Assembly (NCBI GenBank): GCA_021292105.1
Contig: CM037862.1
Span: forward strand, 5,861,265 to 5,925,264
Source of the DNA: Anadara kagoshimensis
Taxonomy: Eukaryota; Mollusca; Bivalvia; Arcoida; Arcidae
Length of the DNA: 64,000 bases
Reading direction: 5' to 3'
Both the position numbers and the translations under genes were made by a program. Below the pieces are notes generated by a model. That model worked only from the letters and a program-made list of their open reading frames with translations. It was not told the origin of the DNA and searched no databases. The first letter of the stretch is position 1. Each line of letters opens with the position of its first letter. Positions 41,801 through 50,770 of this stretch are shown piece by piece.

Positions 41801-44561
41801 GTACCTGTCCTTATACAGGTATTAATACATGTAATCAATCAAAAATGATAATTTTCATTTCGGTGGTGTGGATTATTTTTTAACCTCTTTTAAATCTATA
41901 AGATTGATTGGTTCATCTTCAAATATAACTATTGTATGTTATCTTGCCAAATAATATATATTAATGATAGGGGTGGTCTGGGAATTCATTTGCATAAACC
42001 TGATCCCCTCTTTCATTGTCTGAAATTTGGATGAAAAATTTCAATGGATCCTGTCAGAAGGTATTACAGAATTTATGAAATATTACATATCTGGCTGAAA
42101 AGTTGCATATCTCAAGCTTTTGGACTGGTCTGACTTCCCTATTTCGCCATTGTTACAGGTAATGATACTACCGGTAGCTAAACCAGTTTGATAAAGATGT
42201 ATATTTTAACGTCATCTGCACCAAATATGATAAATTTATAAAAAATATATTCCAGGTATTGTTTTACCAAAAAATATAAAAGATGAGATCCTGCTGACAC
42301 AATTACCAACAGTACTTATCATATAAACTACATTACACTAAAAAATCAAATAATGTGTATCATAAAAAACTTATCATTTTAAAAATATTCCAAAAGGAAA
42401 GAAACCCTCGACAACATTTTTGTGTTGTGTATTATAAGCTGACATGTTAGGTCATAAGTGATAGTATATTTATATGAAGATTGAACTTTGTGGGAAGTGC
42501 AGACTTAACGATATTAAGATCTACTCAGCAGGTAGATTTATATACCTGTAATTAACTACTATGGGTGACAGTAGATAATTCTGTAGGTATAACAAGTTAA
42601 TACCATTATCTGAGCATAACAAACATCTCAGTTTTGAGTTTTGATCTCCTGTTTAGTACTGAGTAATATATACCATAGTTGTTCCTTTAAAAGTTACCGT
42701 CTTCACATTAGCCATAAGATTACATGTCTATAAAGGCCACCCAAGTGAACCAGGAAAAGTGGCCTTTATGGGCATTATAAGCAGGTGTCCCTTATATAGA
42801 GATGGCCTTTAAGGCAGGTTGAACTGTAAATGTAATTCTCTATTTGTACACACTTATGGCAACCTTTAGAGTAGCACTTGGAGCAGTTGCACAGATAAGT
42901 ATTGCAGACTATTTACTCTACCCATTATACTGGTACCAAGCTAACCAGTAAAGGACTAAATTTGGAAGGGACAATGGGATGGTTAAAATGTGTTCTGGGT
43001 TATTTAATGTTAATATAAAACAGGTGACATTAATATAGAGGTAGTCTTTTTGACAGATCAGCTTCTACCATTTAGAATTGTACCATGTCCATGATCAACA
43101 AAATTAAGACTTGAATAAGAGTGCCTCGTATGTGGTATTTTCAGGCTTAATATGGTAACCCAATACCTTGATCAAGGAACCAGACAAAACAGTGTTCTGT
43201 AAAGTATCTCTGAAACTATGTACACTGTATTTATAGGTTTAACTCTTGACAGGTGAGCTTCACATGCCCATTCTGACCTTAATAAGTCCTGACTAGTGTG
43301 TGGTATTTTTAGGTTTAATACGGTATCCAATACCTTGATCATGGGACAAGACAAGACAGTATTCTGTGAAGTATCCCTGATGTTGTGTACACAGAATTAA
43401 TAGGTTTAACATAATCATTAGCTTAGACTTTCAAAGTCCTTAAAATGGTTTTACAAGATGTGGTATCCTTGACGATTATCAAACTTCATTTCTCTTTAAG
43501 CTGTTAAGATAAATATATGAGACTTTTAACATAAATCTGCTTTTTTCTGAAGGTTAAAAATTCAAATTTATCATATTTACCTGTCAGGACACGGAGATAT
43601 AAAACTTAATTTACTGGAAGATTGAAATACATGTAAAACATATAAATCATATCTCAGAAAAATAAGTTTTTATACAAACAATTTATTGTTTGTAGTATAT
43701 TGTTTGTAGGTATAAGTATTTTAATATATCAAAAACAAATACACTAATCCAATCCAAATCACAATCTCAAACCAATGTAAAACTTTAAAAACTGGCAAGT
43801 TAAGTTTAAAACACATGGACTTTCACTAAAGTGAGACCAGGTGCTCTGGAAGGCTAAGCATTTCCTGTATAGCTAACTACACTCACTACCTGTGTAATTA
43901 ATTATAAAAAAAATTATATGCTAATAAGACTATAGTTTGGTTTTACATGTGGCAGGTATATTTTTCCCGGTGGTAATGCACACATGTTTAACTGAATTTG
44001 CCAGTTTCAAAAGTTTTTACTTTGCTTTTGTGTTTATGATTTGGACATGGACAGATATGTTTTTGTTTGTGATACTATGACATATGCTATCCAAACGTTT
44101 CTGTGTCAGTAACAGAAACACTAGCAATTGTATTGTGATTTGATTCACCAATTTTTCACTAAGTAGGATAGCAAGTACCCTGCAAAATGTACATGAACCA
44201 CACCACTAGATATTATTTTCTCAAATAATCCTAAGGAGTGAACATGTGGTTGCCATGTGGTTCTTTTATACCAGTACTTTCATTTAGCAAAAAATATCGC
44301 TTACTTACAGTTATTGCATTCCATCTTCATCACAACTTTTACACATTTTTATTTTCATTTTTCAGGTATTTCTTCCCTACTTATGAAAATGATAATTTAT
44401 TATGCCAGTTAGAGGACAATAGTGACACTGATGATGAACAATTTCAAGATGGCGCTGCATCTGGTTGCCATGGAAACATATCTGTGATAGCAGAAGACAA
44501 TCCAGTTACAGAGAGTATACTGGCAGAAGAATCCGTCAGAAAAGAAATATTATCATCTTGA
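16907..44561 (+). CDS. ZNF277: ZNF277 orthologue, C2H2 zinc-finger protein (complete, 13 coding exons)
   Basis: Thirteen exons with GT/AG borders and matching phases join to 1,383 nt (460 codons plus stop); human ZNF277 has about 450 residues. Five fingers are visible: C35/C38-H55/H60, C170/C173-H187/H192, C221/C224-H237/H243, C305/C308-H321/H326 and C360/C363-H376/H382. Fingers 3 and 5 have the C-x2-C-x12-H-x5-H spacing of U1-like fingers. Family signatures include HKVVIADVKLV, LLCDVFPED, ERDDTNF, RKKQHKKINPKN, LNFYQQVKLINYIRRQ and FFPTYEND. An acidic stretch lies near residues 270-290. Known roles in mammals are Polycomb-linked repression of the INK4A locus and binding of ribosomal protein uS5. 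The ATG at 16907 has A at -3 and G at +4, but the frame is open upstream to an acceptor at 16843, so a 5' exon must exist and the start could lie earlier. Confidence 0.95.
17964..18055 (+). CDS. ZNF277: ZNF277 exon 2
   Basis: Acceptor 'tatttttcag', donor 'gtaagtc'. Encodes YILYWKERLKELSITDICS and a variable linker; phase 2 in, phase 1 out. Confidence 0.93.
18361..18411 (+). CDS. ZNF277: ZNF277 exon 3, possible optional 51-nt exon
   Basis: 'ttcttcttaatttatag' precedes it and 'gtattat' follows. It is open in frame (GLETQRFQNIPKNCFT) and is symmetrical, phase 1 to phase 1. The vertebrate protein has no matching segment that I recall, and skipping it joins exon 2 to exon 4 cleanly (443 residues). 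It could be an alternative exon or a false call. Confidence 0.5.
18494..18576 (+). CDS. ZNF277: ZNF277 exon 4
   Basis: Acceptor 'tttatctgtag', donor 'gtacat'. Encodes GPKEHYYLLCDVFPEDKKLR and EFLQKRNL, ending in phase 0. LLCDVFPED is a strong family signature. Confidence 0.93.
19534..19625 (+). CDS. ZNF277: ZNF277 exon 5
   Basis: Acceptor 'cttatttgcag', donor 'gtaatg'. Encodes ETVLQSQQKERDDTNF and the CLFC half of finger 2; phase 0 in, phase 2 out. Confidence 0.93.
20102..20166 (+). CDS. ZNF277: ZNF277 exon 6
   Basis: Acceptor 'taatttcag', donor 'gtaaaaa'. Encodes SLLFDHMAHDHNFNVGLPDN, the two His of finger 2 and the conserved FN-GLPDN segment. Confidence 0.93.
20799..20844 (+). CDS. ZNF277: ZNF277 exon 7
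   Basis: Acceptor 'ctttttag', donor 'gtaatc'. Encodes YTDEFLDTLQGKLN. The donor is followed almost at once by a CT microsatellite. Confidence 0.9.
20849..20882 (+). repeat. (CT)n microsatellite at the start of ZNF277 intron 7
   Basis: About 34 bp of TC dinucleotides begin five bases after the exon 7 boundary, inside the 5' splice-site neighbourhood. Confidence 0.9.
21250..21490 (+). mobile_element. S1 SINE copy in ZNF277 intron 7
   Basis: B-box-like 'ggtttgaatcctg' near 21305, then 'gtgagaaagtttatcacttc', 'tgtaccattcatgaatta' and 'cttgatataagtgaaaaaat'. It ends about 60 bp before exon 8. Confidence 0.65.
21553..21685 (+). CDS. ZNF277: ZNF277 exon 8
   Basis: Acceptor 'tttaatttcag', donor 'gtaagaa'. 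Encodes finger 3 (CLYCEKVF to HMRKKQH) and the conserved KINPKN-GYDKYYIINYL segment. It is the best-conserved exon of the gene. Confidence 0.95.
22318..22400 (+). CDS. ZNF277: ZNF277 exon 9
   Basis: Acceptor 'tgcatttcag', donor 'gtatgta'. Encodes EMGKNWTTIQ followed by an acidic run (SEDDTELETEDETDSDKE); phase 0 in, phase 2 out. Confidence 0.9.
22683..22782 (+). CDS. ZNF277: ZNF277 exon 10
   Basis: Acceptor 'tatattacag', donor 'gtaagaa'. Encodes EWESWDDVAGSQAVCLYC and most of finger 4, ending in HMQ with phase 0. Confidence 0.93.
23864..24076 (+). repeat. 43-bp minisatellite, five copies
   Basis: Nearly identical units start at 23864, 23907, 23950, 23993 and 24036, each with 'accagagacaagtatacc' and 'ccccaagtcacaatatac'. 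Perfect head-to-tail joining rules out a CRISPR array. Very low divergence suggests recent expansion. Confidence 0.95.
24645..25955 (+). mobile_element. Dispersed element with a 145-bp tandem core
   Basis: Begins near 'caagaggcccatgggcctga', a phrase I recall from bivalve repeats. It holds about 4.7 head-to-tail units marked by 'tgtgaccttgacctttga' at 24862, 25007, 25152 and 25296. It ends in an ACGCACGC-rich tail near 25880. No protein frame is visible. Confidence 0.75.
26050..26275 (-). mobile_element. Intact copy of the element disrupted at 7090-7805
   Basis: Carries 'gtgcagaacgttttggaaaa' and 'aaacattatggggtatca', the reverse complement of the two flanks of the nested insertion at 7 kb. 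There is no insertion here. Confidence 0.65.
26487..26579 (+). CDS. ZNF277: ZNF277 exon 11
   Basis: Acceptor 'cttatttcag', donor 'gtatata'. Supplies the last His of finger 4 (ELHDLDL) and LRLNLNFYQQVKLINYIRRQ, a near-invariant family block. Phase 0 on both sides. Confidence 0.95.
27255..27395 (+). repeat. Roughly 70-bp tandem duplication
   Basis: 'agcttatttaaactg' followed by 'gtgttttgataatcatgtcc' occurs twice in a row in ZNF277 intron 11. Confidence 0.8.
27747..27929. mobile_element. MITE with ACAGTCAAACCTG-type ends (copy 3)
   Basis: Starts 'acagttgaacctgc' and ends 'gcagttttgactgta', with 'aaaggccacttttgctggtt' inside. It lies 59 nt before exon 12 of ZNF277. Confidence 0.7.
27989..28113 (+). 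CDS. ZNF277: ZNF277 exon 12
   Basis: Acceptor 'tatattttag', donor 'gtgagta'. Encodes finger 5 (CIGCQTRF to HMHQEKH) and VWDQPQ; phase 0 in, phase 2 out. Confidence 0.94.
28545..28675 (+). repeat. S3 SINE-like fragment, plus orientation
   Basis: 'gcacattgccttgagtgca' and 'cacctatagctggtgatgac' match in reverse complement the S3 copy at 39 kb. Confidence 0.5.
29580..29800 (+). repeat. Short tandem duplication
   Basis: 'catgggaaatttta' with 'aattcaaacaaaa' at about 29650 recurs as 'catgggaaatttaaaaatta' at about 29745. The copies are diverged. Confidence 0.5.
30310..30660 (+). repeat. Diverged tandem duplication of about 170 bp
   Basis: 'tgtttttggccttca' and 'cagtttgatctttt' each recur in the same order with similar spacing. 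Confidence 0.55.
30782..32868 (+). repeat. Large 28-bp minisatellite (about 75 units) in ZNF277 intron 12
   Basis: The unit contains 'gtcatttgtctattatggct' plus 'ggaaagtt'. Variants have 'aatatggctgaaaa', 'aagtatggctgg' or an extra 'aattg'. The core 31040-32460 is highly uniform and the ends are more diverged. A 31-kb-type leader ('ttttccaatgtggctg') at 30881 recurs at 31445, so about 564 bp has been duplicated within the array. Because 28 is not a multiple of three and the unit lacks stops, all three plus frames stay open. Confidence 0.95.
34169..34312. mobile_element. Foldback element (about 140 bp)
   Basis: 'atcttgcatttgtgtttatg' on the left pairs with 'cataaacactcatgcaagat' on the right, and the arms continue inward through 'attgaatttattcaactcg' to a short loop near 'gccaaggc'. 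It is a typical MITE-like hairpin with no coding capacity. Confidence 0.75.
34318..34508 (-). mobile_element. S1 SINE body, minus orientation
   Basis: 'agattctttcactcatattg', 'gttggtggagaaaactggag' and 'acaaactttctcacattagg', with a B-box remnant 'ggtttcgaacctt'. It abuts the foldback element. Confidence 0.6.
34943..35084. mobile_element. Near-perfect foldback element (142 bp)
   Basis: 'taaatattacatttctgata' at the left is mirrored exactly at the right, and pairing continues through 'cccatattgtcacccc' and 'attcattgtca' to a loop 'cctcggcttcgcctcg'. Only a few mismatches are visible over arms of about 62 bp. Confidence 0.85.
35334..35552. mobile_element. TIR element related to the 58.9-kb copy
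   Basis: Left end 'tacagtaaagacctgataaa' then 'gtttaaca'; right end 'gtgttaaact' then 'caggcctgtactgta'. The same ends flank 58855-59079. An (AT)n run follows directly at 35551-35570. Confidence 0.65.
36199..36379. mobile_element. MITE with ACAGTCAAACCTG-type ends (copy 4, best preserved)
   Basis: Ends 'acagtcaaacctgtctataa' and 'ttaaggcaggttggactgt' form inverted repeats. Internal 'aaaggccacccaaag' and 'agtggcctttataggcagg' are themselves complementary. Confidence 0.8.
36573..36730. repeat. Element related to the ACAGTCAAAC family, 'gcgacc' type
   Basis: Opens with 'acagtcaaacttgtcatagc' and carries repeated 'gcgacc' words instead of 'aaggcc'. The right end is unclear. Confidence 0.4.
37405..37765 (+). 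repeat. Three diverged tandem units of 120-134 bp
   Basis: 'cattgtttta' starts units at 37407, 37527 and 37661, each with 'tcattcatg', 'tctctcctt'-like words and 'aaacttttaa'. Confidence 0.8.
38606..38828 (-). mobile_element. S1 SINE copy, minus orientation
   Basis: 'gctccagtcaatattatttt', 'tggacaaacttcctcacata', B-box remnant 'ggattcaaacc' and a head ending 'tttagaccacttgacc'. Confidence 0.6.
38867..38959. repeat. Hairpin: 29-bp arms, 35-nt loop
   Basis: 'ataaaactgctgtagctact' + 'ccaggcaaa' pairs with 'tttgcctggaatagctatgg' + 'cagttttat', with three mismatches in 29 positions. The loop is AT-rich. Probably a tiny foldback element. Confidence 0.8.
39008..39360 (-). mobile_element. S3 tRNA-derived SINE, fullest copy
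   Basis: On the minus strand it reads 'tagcttagttgggagagtg' (A-box-like), then 'tgtttgaacccgggcc' (B-box), then a body ending 'gtaaaaccctattcaatcc'. It looks like a Lys/Ile-type tRNA head fused to the tail seen at 12.9 and 46.4 kb. Confidence 0.65.
40999..41160 (+). repeat. Dispersed relative of the 9.2-9.8 kb tandem unit
   Basis: 'tatgtttccattcctggtag' and 'aaatttggctactaat' match the 9-kb units in order and spacing. Confidence 0.65.
41165..41343 (+). mobile_element. S1 SINE body, plus orientation
   Basis: 'caggtactccaatttcctct', 'aactggctgtcttgatat' and 'aaaacgccattactccgctc'. The head is lost. It directly follows the 40999 repeat. Confidence 0.6.
42724..42828. mobile_element. MITE with ACAGTCAAACCTG-type ends (copy 5, shortened)
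   Basis: 'tgtctataaaggccacccaa', 'agtggcctttatgggca' and the end 'aaggcaggttgaactgtaa'. An internal piece and the first bases are missing compared with copy 4. Confidence 0.6.
43105..43410 (+). repeat. Tandem duplication of about 167 bp
   Basis: 'tgtggtattttcaggcttaa' and 'aataccttgatcaagg' at about 43135-43175 recur at about 43301-43340, both followed by 'gtgaagtatc'-type words and 'ataggtttaac'. Confidence 0.8.
43730..44075. mobile_element. Inverted pair of 'ccgggtgctcc'-family arms
   Basis: The left arm 43730-43870 ('tcaaaaacaaatacactaat', 'aaactggcaagttaa', 'ccaggtgctctggaag') is mirrored by 43965-44075 ('gaatttgccagtttcaaaag', 'tttactttgcttttg'). This suggests that the solo arms elsewhere derive from a long-TIR element. 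Confidence 0.65.
44366..44561 (+). CDS. ZNF277: ZNF277 exon 13 (last, with stop)
   Basis: Acceptor 'catttttcag' at 44356-44365. Encodes YFFPTYENDNLLCQLEDN, an acidic low-conservation tail and stop TGA at 44559-44561. FPTYEND and the following LLC-L match the end of vertebrate ZNF277. Confidence 0.95.
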
Positions 44562-44589
44562 TAATTTATACATATGTTGTTTTTGGTGC

Positions 44590-44599
44590 AATAAATAAA
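44590..44599 (+). promoter_or_regulatory. Polyadenylation signal(s) for ZNF277
   Basis: Two overlapping AATAAA hexamers (44590-44595 and 44594-44599) lie 29 nt after the stop, predicting an unusually short 3' UTR of roughly 50 nt. Other AATAAA words further down could be used instead. Confidence 0.65.
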
Positions 44600-45439
44600 A
44601 AAATCCTTCCAGTTGAAAAAATAAGGTTATAAACCATATGGTGCCATCTAATGTTTGTTCAGAAATGTTGTTTCTATAGGTTACACAAAGAACAGATCTT
44701 ATGTCATTTCCTTGGAGTGAGCATCAGCAGTGGCATCCAGCACACAAAAGTTTTTGAAAACATGTAAGGGGTATCAAGTGTTACATTGACAAACTATTTT
44801 CAACGTTTTTGTTTTGGAATATATGACCAGGCAAGGTATGCTATTCTACTGACTGCTTTTATAGCAAAAAAGGATGGTTGCAGGAGAGATACTGTATAGG
44901 AATCTATAACTTACTGAACCTGTAGTAATACACAAAGTTAGGAGATATCACATTGGAAATGAAAATGCTCTGCTACTATATGCCTGTCTTCAAGAAGTTG
45001 CTTTCTAAGTAACTGGATAATGACAAAGGTTTTGTAAATGTTGTGTGATCTGTGTGAATTTGAGGTACAAGAACAATGGTTCCAATGGGAAACCTAAAAA
45101 TGATGTCAGAGAACCATACAGCTTTTATTGTAACTAATGGTAATATTTGTTGTCTGACATGGAGAATATTACCGTATCAAAGACAGTATCTTTGACGGGA
45201 CAGGTACTTTTTGGAGGCTGCATGGTACCAAAATGTCTGTGATATTACACTTGTATAAAAACTACCCTGATTTAAAATATTAAATGCTGTAGTTATCTGT
45301 TTATATTTCAGTTTTTATGATCTGTAATTAAGAAAATGAAACTACATTTTTACGGATTTATTTGTTAAAAAGCAATACACAACTTACCCTGGGGAAAAAT
45401 TAGCAAAGATGAAAGATGAAAGAAATAAGATTATCACTG

Positions 45440-45556
45440 ACTTTCATTTAGTGAACTGACAAACTTTCTCACACTAAGATCTGCCCCAGTGAGTTTTGAA
45501 ACCCAGCAGTGAGCGGGCTGTGATCGTAAAGTCGGTGCTTTAGACCCCTTGGTCAC
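45440..45556 (-). mobile_element. S1 SINE head fragment, minus orientation
   Basis: 'gtgaactgacaaactttctc' and 'agtgagttttgaaaccc' (B-box remnant), ending with 'ttagaccccttggtcac', the reversed tRNA-like 5' end. Confidence 0.55.
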
Positions 45557-46389
45557 ATATACCAGATAGGATATAATTGTGTTATGCCTGATGAAAAAAG
45601 CACAAATTGGTGGTCTTCATCTTGTTATAGTAATCTACAGACTAGATCAGTGCCGCCCTTGTGGGACTTGGCTTTATTTATTGCAAACTTACTGTGCATA
45701 TCATCGGATCAAACAAACCCCCAGGATGTGTTCATGTCATCGGGTCAAGAAGCAGCTTGTTTTTTTATCTGGACTCTGAAAAAATATCAGGATTAAAATT
45801 GACCATTATTGACCATTGTCCAAGATAACACTCATTATTCTATTAAACAGGGTCAAAATGTCCTCACCCCAGACAAGACATCAGGGACCACCTATAACTG
45901 TTCATGACACTATTATCCAGAATTAAGATTTTAAATATGTTTAGAAAATCTCTTTATTATAAACTCTTTATTTAAGAACAATATTTAAAAGGGGTTTACA
46001 CATTTGAAATAATCATTTTTCTCCCCCCAAGGATTTATTTAAAATGTAATGTTCTTTCAGGCTGCACACTGTGAAGGGGCAGAAAAAAAGATTTTCTTTT
46101 GAAAAAAGCCAATTATCTCCAAGAGATCTTCTAACAATAATATGTTAATACCTTTTACTGTGAAAAGTTTATCTGTTAGCTAGGTATTCACTTATTTTCT
46201 GCTTGGCTTAATACCTCTCATCTCTGAATTGTTGACTGAGACATGTTATCTAAATATGAACTGTTTTTGTCCTTGGAAATTATTTTAAATAGAGTGATAG
46301 CTATTCTTTGTAGTATATTAATTTCACACAGTTTCTCAAACCAAAAAAGGGTTGTATATATGATTATACACTTTTGGCCCAATAAAATA

Positions 46390-46490
46390 ATTGATTAAAT
46401 AAGGTTTTATGGCCCAGTCAAGAATATTTCAATTATATGGAGACATCACCAGCTATAGGTGCAATTGCATAAAGTTTGACCTTTGCAGTA
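46390..46490 (-). repeat. S3 SINE-like tail, minus orientation
   Basis: 'taaggttttatggcccagtc', 'aagaatatttcaattat' and 'caccagctataggtgc' match the 39-kb copy. Confidence 0.5.
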
Positions 46491-46534
46491 AAATGAGTTT
46501 TTATTCATTTTGTATCTCAGATGAAGAGTACATG

Positions 46535-46724
46535 GAGTTTTAAGATCCTTTCACTTGTATCAATGTTGTCAGTTCAGGGATATTGGAAGAAACTGGAGTA
46601 CCCAGAGAAAACCACTGACCTTCAGCCAGCTAACTGACAAACTCTGATCTTCCCCCAAGAAACCTAGGTAGCAAGTGGGGCTGTAATCGGTAAACCATTT
46701 TTATATCACTTGGTCACTGAGGCC
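46535..46724 (-). mobile_element. S1 SINE copy, minus orientation
   Basis: 'ggaagaaactggagtaccca', 'gctaactgacaaact' and a head ending 'cacttggtcactgaggccc'. Confidence 0.6.
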
Positions 46725-47566
46725 CATTTCTGTGGGACTCATTTGAAAAATTATAAAAATTAGCCAATTATATGAGATGGTGGCTTATTATGTAGTCTTG
46801 TGCACAGTTTCTAAAATACATGTCTATTTTCGAAAATAATTTCATAGGCCAGATACAGCCCTTACTTTATATGCTCTTTTTAAAATCTGCCTACAATTGA
46901 AGCATTCATGGCTCTTATCCTTGAATGATAAAATAAAAATATTAAAATATTACAAGCATTAGCTAAAATATTGTTATTTTAAAAAAAAAAAAACTTTTGT
47001 AATTCTTGTGACAGTGAAAAAGAGAAAAATAAGTTCTTTTGTGTTATAGATTTTGCATTCACTTCATACCACTGGAGTTTTATGCTTTTGTAACATACTA
47101 AGTTCATTCCAAGGTGCAAGGTCCATGAATGAGAACAAGGAAATATATTTACGTATTTACCTTACTCAATGTGCAAAAACAGTAATATGGAGTCAAAAAT
47201 ATTCTTCATTCCCAATGACAAAAACATCTTTTTCCCAAAAATGTTATTGATTTTTCCAAATTGAAACTACACGTAGTTACCATTTAACATGCTTACAATT
47301 TTAATATTTGATAACTAAATAACTACAATGTAACCTTTACAAGACTAAAAGGATCCTTTCTTTTATGTCCATGTCACATTTTCTCCAGGATCCAAAAGCA
47401 ATCACCTCCTCAACCAACCAGGTCTTGATGAAGGCCACCCCAGGCAGAAAGCTGAACAAACACCATACAACCTACAATAAAATCACAATATCTGAAGATG
47501 TTGGTGTTGATATATTTACTTGGTATCATATATCAATTTTTTCCCCAATTTAATGAGAGAAACTTT

Positions 47567-47775
47567 GGTGGTAGAATGGTATAAAGTGCATGCTTACAGA
47601 ATCACAGTGCCAACTGCTGCATAGTCAGTGTGAAAAAATTGTCGGTTCACTTGATGGTGGGTGGTATTCTCCAGTACTTCAGTTTCCTCCACCAAGCTAG
47701 AACTGACTGACTGACTAACTTAAAGGGAAAAGATTCTTGCCTTGGAGATAAAACACCATTACTGCACTCCACTCC
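47567..47775 (+). mobile_element. S1 SINE copy, plus orientation
   Basis: 'ggtggtagaatggtataaag' (head), 'cttcagtttcctccaccaag' and 'aaaacaccattactgcactc'. The B box is degraded. Confidence 0.55.
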
Positions 47776-49629
47776 ATGACTCCTGGACCAGTCCCCAAAA
47801 ACAGATGTGACCTCCTTAAGGAATGTATATGTATTACCATACACCAATACAACCATCTCTCATCTCTGTATGTGACAATGTACAATTTTAATGTTTTAAT
47901 GTTTTTGGTTGATTTTTGCTGTATTGTAAGTTGTCATGTTGATCTTATTCTTAAAACATTTTTACATATATTTTAAACCATTTAGCAGCTTAAGATTAAT
48001 AAAAGTCAATTTCATCTTTATGCAATGAAAATCCTTTTATTGCTGCATTTGACGATGAAAACATTCCTATAAAGTTTGTACATAATTGTTTTTAAAATTA
48101 CCAGTTTAAACTTTAAGAGTAAATATTGAAAAAAAGTGCCTTGCAATACAGATTTTAAAGTTGAATTTGGTATGACTGATGATAAAAACAAGTAAAAATA
48201 GACGGAAAAAAGGGGGGGAGGGGTAATTTGATACCTGAAAGTAACCACTGTGTATTTTATAGGCCATGCATGCATTCCTACCCTTTAATGTGATCTATTT
48301 AAGACATCTCATAAACCTCTGTACAACCTTCTTTTTTATTAAAGCTGCCCAATATATTATGGTCATTAGTTTATAAGCAACATTAAAAATACCTTCATTT
48401 TTATTCAGAAGAAATAAACTTCAGAATTCCCTTGATTTGTAAATATTAATTTTATGATCTCCGAGACAGATAATAAAATTGAAACGCTTCTTTTTTATTT
48501 ATTTCTGCTATCTCCCCATCTTCAGTAGCTGGGGAAGCTACCTGCTACGTTTAATAAAAATAAATTTAATATAATATATGTGGGTAAAACCACTTTTCCT
48601 GAAGTAAATTACTGTGAAATAAATCTGGGTCTCAATAGATTTATAGAATTGATAAAACAGAATTGTATTTAAATTTATTCATTTATGAAAAAACGATTGG
48701 CGATAAAAATGTTTATATGAGTTAAGATTTTCTGATATTTGACCATTTATTTATCAATTAAGGTGTATTTTTATTAAGGTATACTGGTATATTATTCCAG
48801 TTTAAGTTACTGAGGATAAATTGATAAACATGACAATAGGGAGATACTAGACCGATAAAAGGAATATTTAACTTTTTTTGATCAAATATTGAACTATAAA
48901 CTCAGAGCTCCAAGGTGAGTTACTGTGACTGCTTTTAAAAGGGGCATGTGAGGTCAAGGCATAAATAGGGGTTATTAACCTTATCAGAAAACTTTACTAC
49001 GCAAACATGTTTTGATACAGTCGCATATGGCCAGTACCACTCTACCCTTATGCTAATAAGTGTTTTTATATGCAAAAACAATGCCAGTGAACAATACTTC
49101 TAGTAATTAAATGCTTATAAATGCAGCATATGTAAAAGTGCATACATCAAGTATATCCTAACTAAAAGTGAGACTGGGTGCTCTGGAAAATAAATTTACC
49201 CATATTTGCAAAATATTTTGTCCTGAATATATCAAAATGGAATAATGTCTGAATTGGAAAAAAATCTTTGATATTCTTCTTGTCTTGCTTTCTTGCAAAA
49301 ACCCAACACCAGATAAATCAAGAATCGGTACAATATACTTCAGTAAAAGGATAGGGTTTTGGGTGTTTTTTTTCTCTTGGTCTCCAATTGGTTATAAATT
49401 AATTCAGATTGCCTTTCAAACCACATTTTTTCTTCTGTTTGATTAAATTCCAAATGGATATTTCTGTGAAAGTTTTGGTACCTATAGGAAACAAGTTGCA
49501 AAGCTGTTGTTAAACAAAAGCATCTACAGTGGAGCAAACATCATTGTATCTCTAGGTTGCCATGTCCTGCTCTTAAATCCATTATTTTAGAAAAATCCAA
49601 GAAAGTTTATAACATTCCTCTATGCATAT

Positions 49630-49811
49630 ACAGTCAAACATGTGTTAAAGGCCACCTCTATATAAGGGCCTACTGCTTATAAAAGCCAGTAGAATTGCAT
49701 CCCAATTGTTCTATATGTATATTATTTGAACCTCTATATAAAGGTCATCTGCCCATAAAGGCCACTTTTACTGGTTCCCTTTAGTGGCCTTTATAGACAG
49801 GTTTGACTGTA
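49630..49811. mobile_element. MITE with ACAGTCAAACCTG-type ends (copy 6)
   Basis: Starts 'acagtcaaacatgtgttaaa' and ends 'agacaggtttgactgt', with 'aaaggccacttttactggtt' inside. The termini are well-matched inverted repeats. Confidence 0.75.
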
Positions 49812-50720
49812 ATTTTATAAAAAGTAAACTTTTTCATTACTGTAATTATTATATTTACACCTTGATCTATATCTGATTCTTGGTTATTTCACACCTGTGA
49901 ATTTTACCTGTCTGGTTACAACTAGAACTGTGTGTAGTGACAGTTTGTTAGATCTGAACTTTATTAATGATTAAATATTTGAACCTAAACTTCAAGAATA
50001 TATCTAAACTAATAAATCATTTATGTTAATGAGACACTTTATATAAATAAATGTTAAATTGTATGAATCGGTCATCTGTGCTGTTTCCTGTTTTCTGTAG
50101 ATAAAAGTAAATAAAAATGATGTATACATATATATCAGTATCTAACAAAAATCTTATATACACTATGTTTAACCTGGATTGGATTTTAAAACGAAAATGA
50201 ATTGGCTTGTGTCTAAGGTGTGACAACCAGGGCCAGTTTTCAGCTGCAACCAAGCTTCTGTATGTATTAGATCAAAAGAAAACCATTCTGTTTGATAATG
50301 TTTTATAAAATGTTTGGTTAAAATAGAATACAGATATGTGCAGGTGAAATCCAGTACTAGTGCTAACAACCAAAACACACCAGAATTCAGAGGCATAACA
50401 TGAGATTGGTCCAAGTGCCCAACAGGTTTTTTTAAAATAAAAAAAAACAAGTTCTTAATTTGTGTATTTTTAAGGAAATTCAAAACGGGAATAAATGGAA
50501 AAAAATATACAGCCACATCACACAAACGAGAAATAAGGATACCGCAAGTATCTCATGCTTTTGGAACGCTACAAACATGACCATGAGCCTGTCCATTGTT
50601 CATATGTAGACAACAATAAAATATTATTATCGTTTATGCTTAACATAATGCAAAATTAGTAAAGCAGTATTCTTCATGTTATTTGCCTCTTTTGCCGGAT
50701 GATCTTAAACACTGGTTTCG

Positions 50721-50724
<4 letters not shown>

Positions 50725-50768
<44 letters not shown>
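50725..50768 (+). repeat. (CT)n microsatellite
   Basis: About 44 bp of TC dinucleotides directly ahead of an S1 SINE tail. The Ser-Leu open frame over it is an artefact. Confidence 0.9.

Positions 50769-50769
<1 letters not shown>

Positions 50770-50770
<1 letters not shown>

Larger units (their letters stand above)
28114..44365 (+). other. ZNF277 intron 12 (about 16.3 kb)
   Basis: The longest intron of the gene. It contains a large minisatellite, two foldback elements near 34-35 kb, MITEs, SINEs and several short tandem duplications listed separately. 32900-33800 is plain AT-rich sequence. No additional exon was recognised. Confidence 0.85.

Noticed and set aside
50169..50525. 118-codon minus-strand open frame
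   Set aside because: AT-rich hydrophobic translation with no recognisable motif, no splice context and no neighbouring exons.
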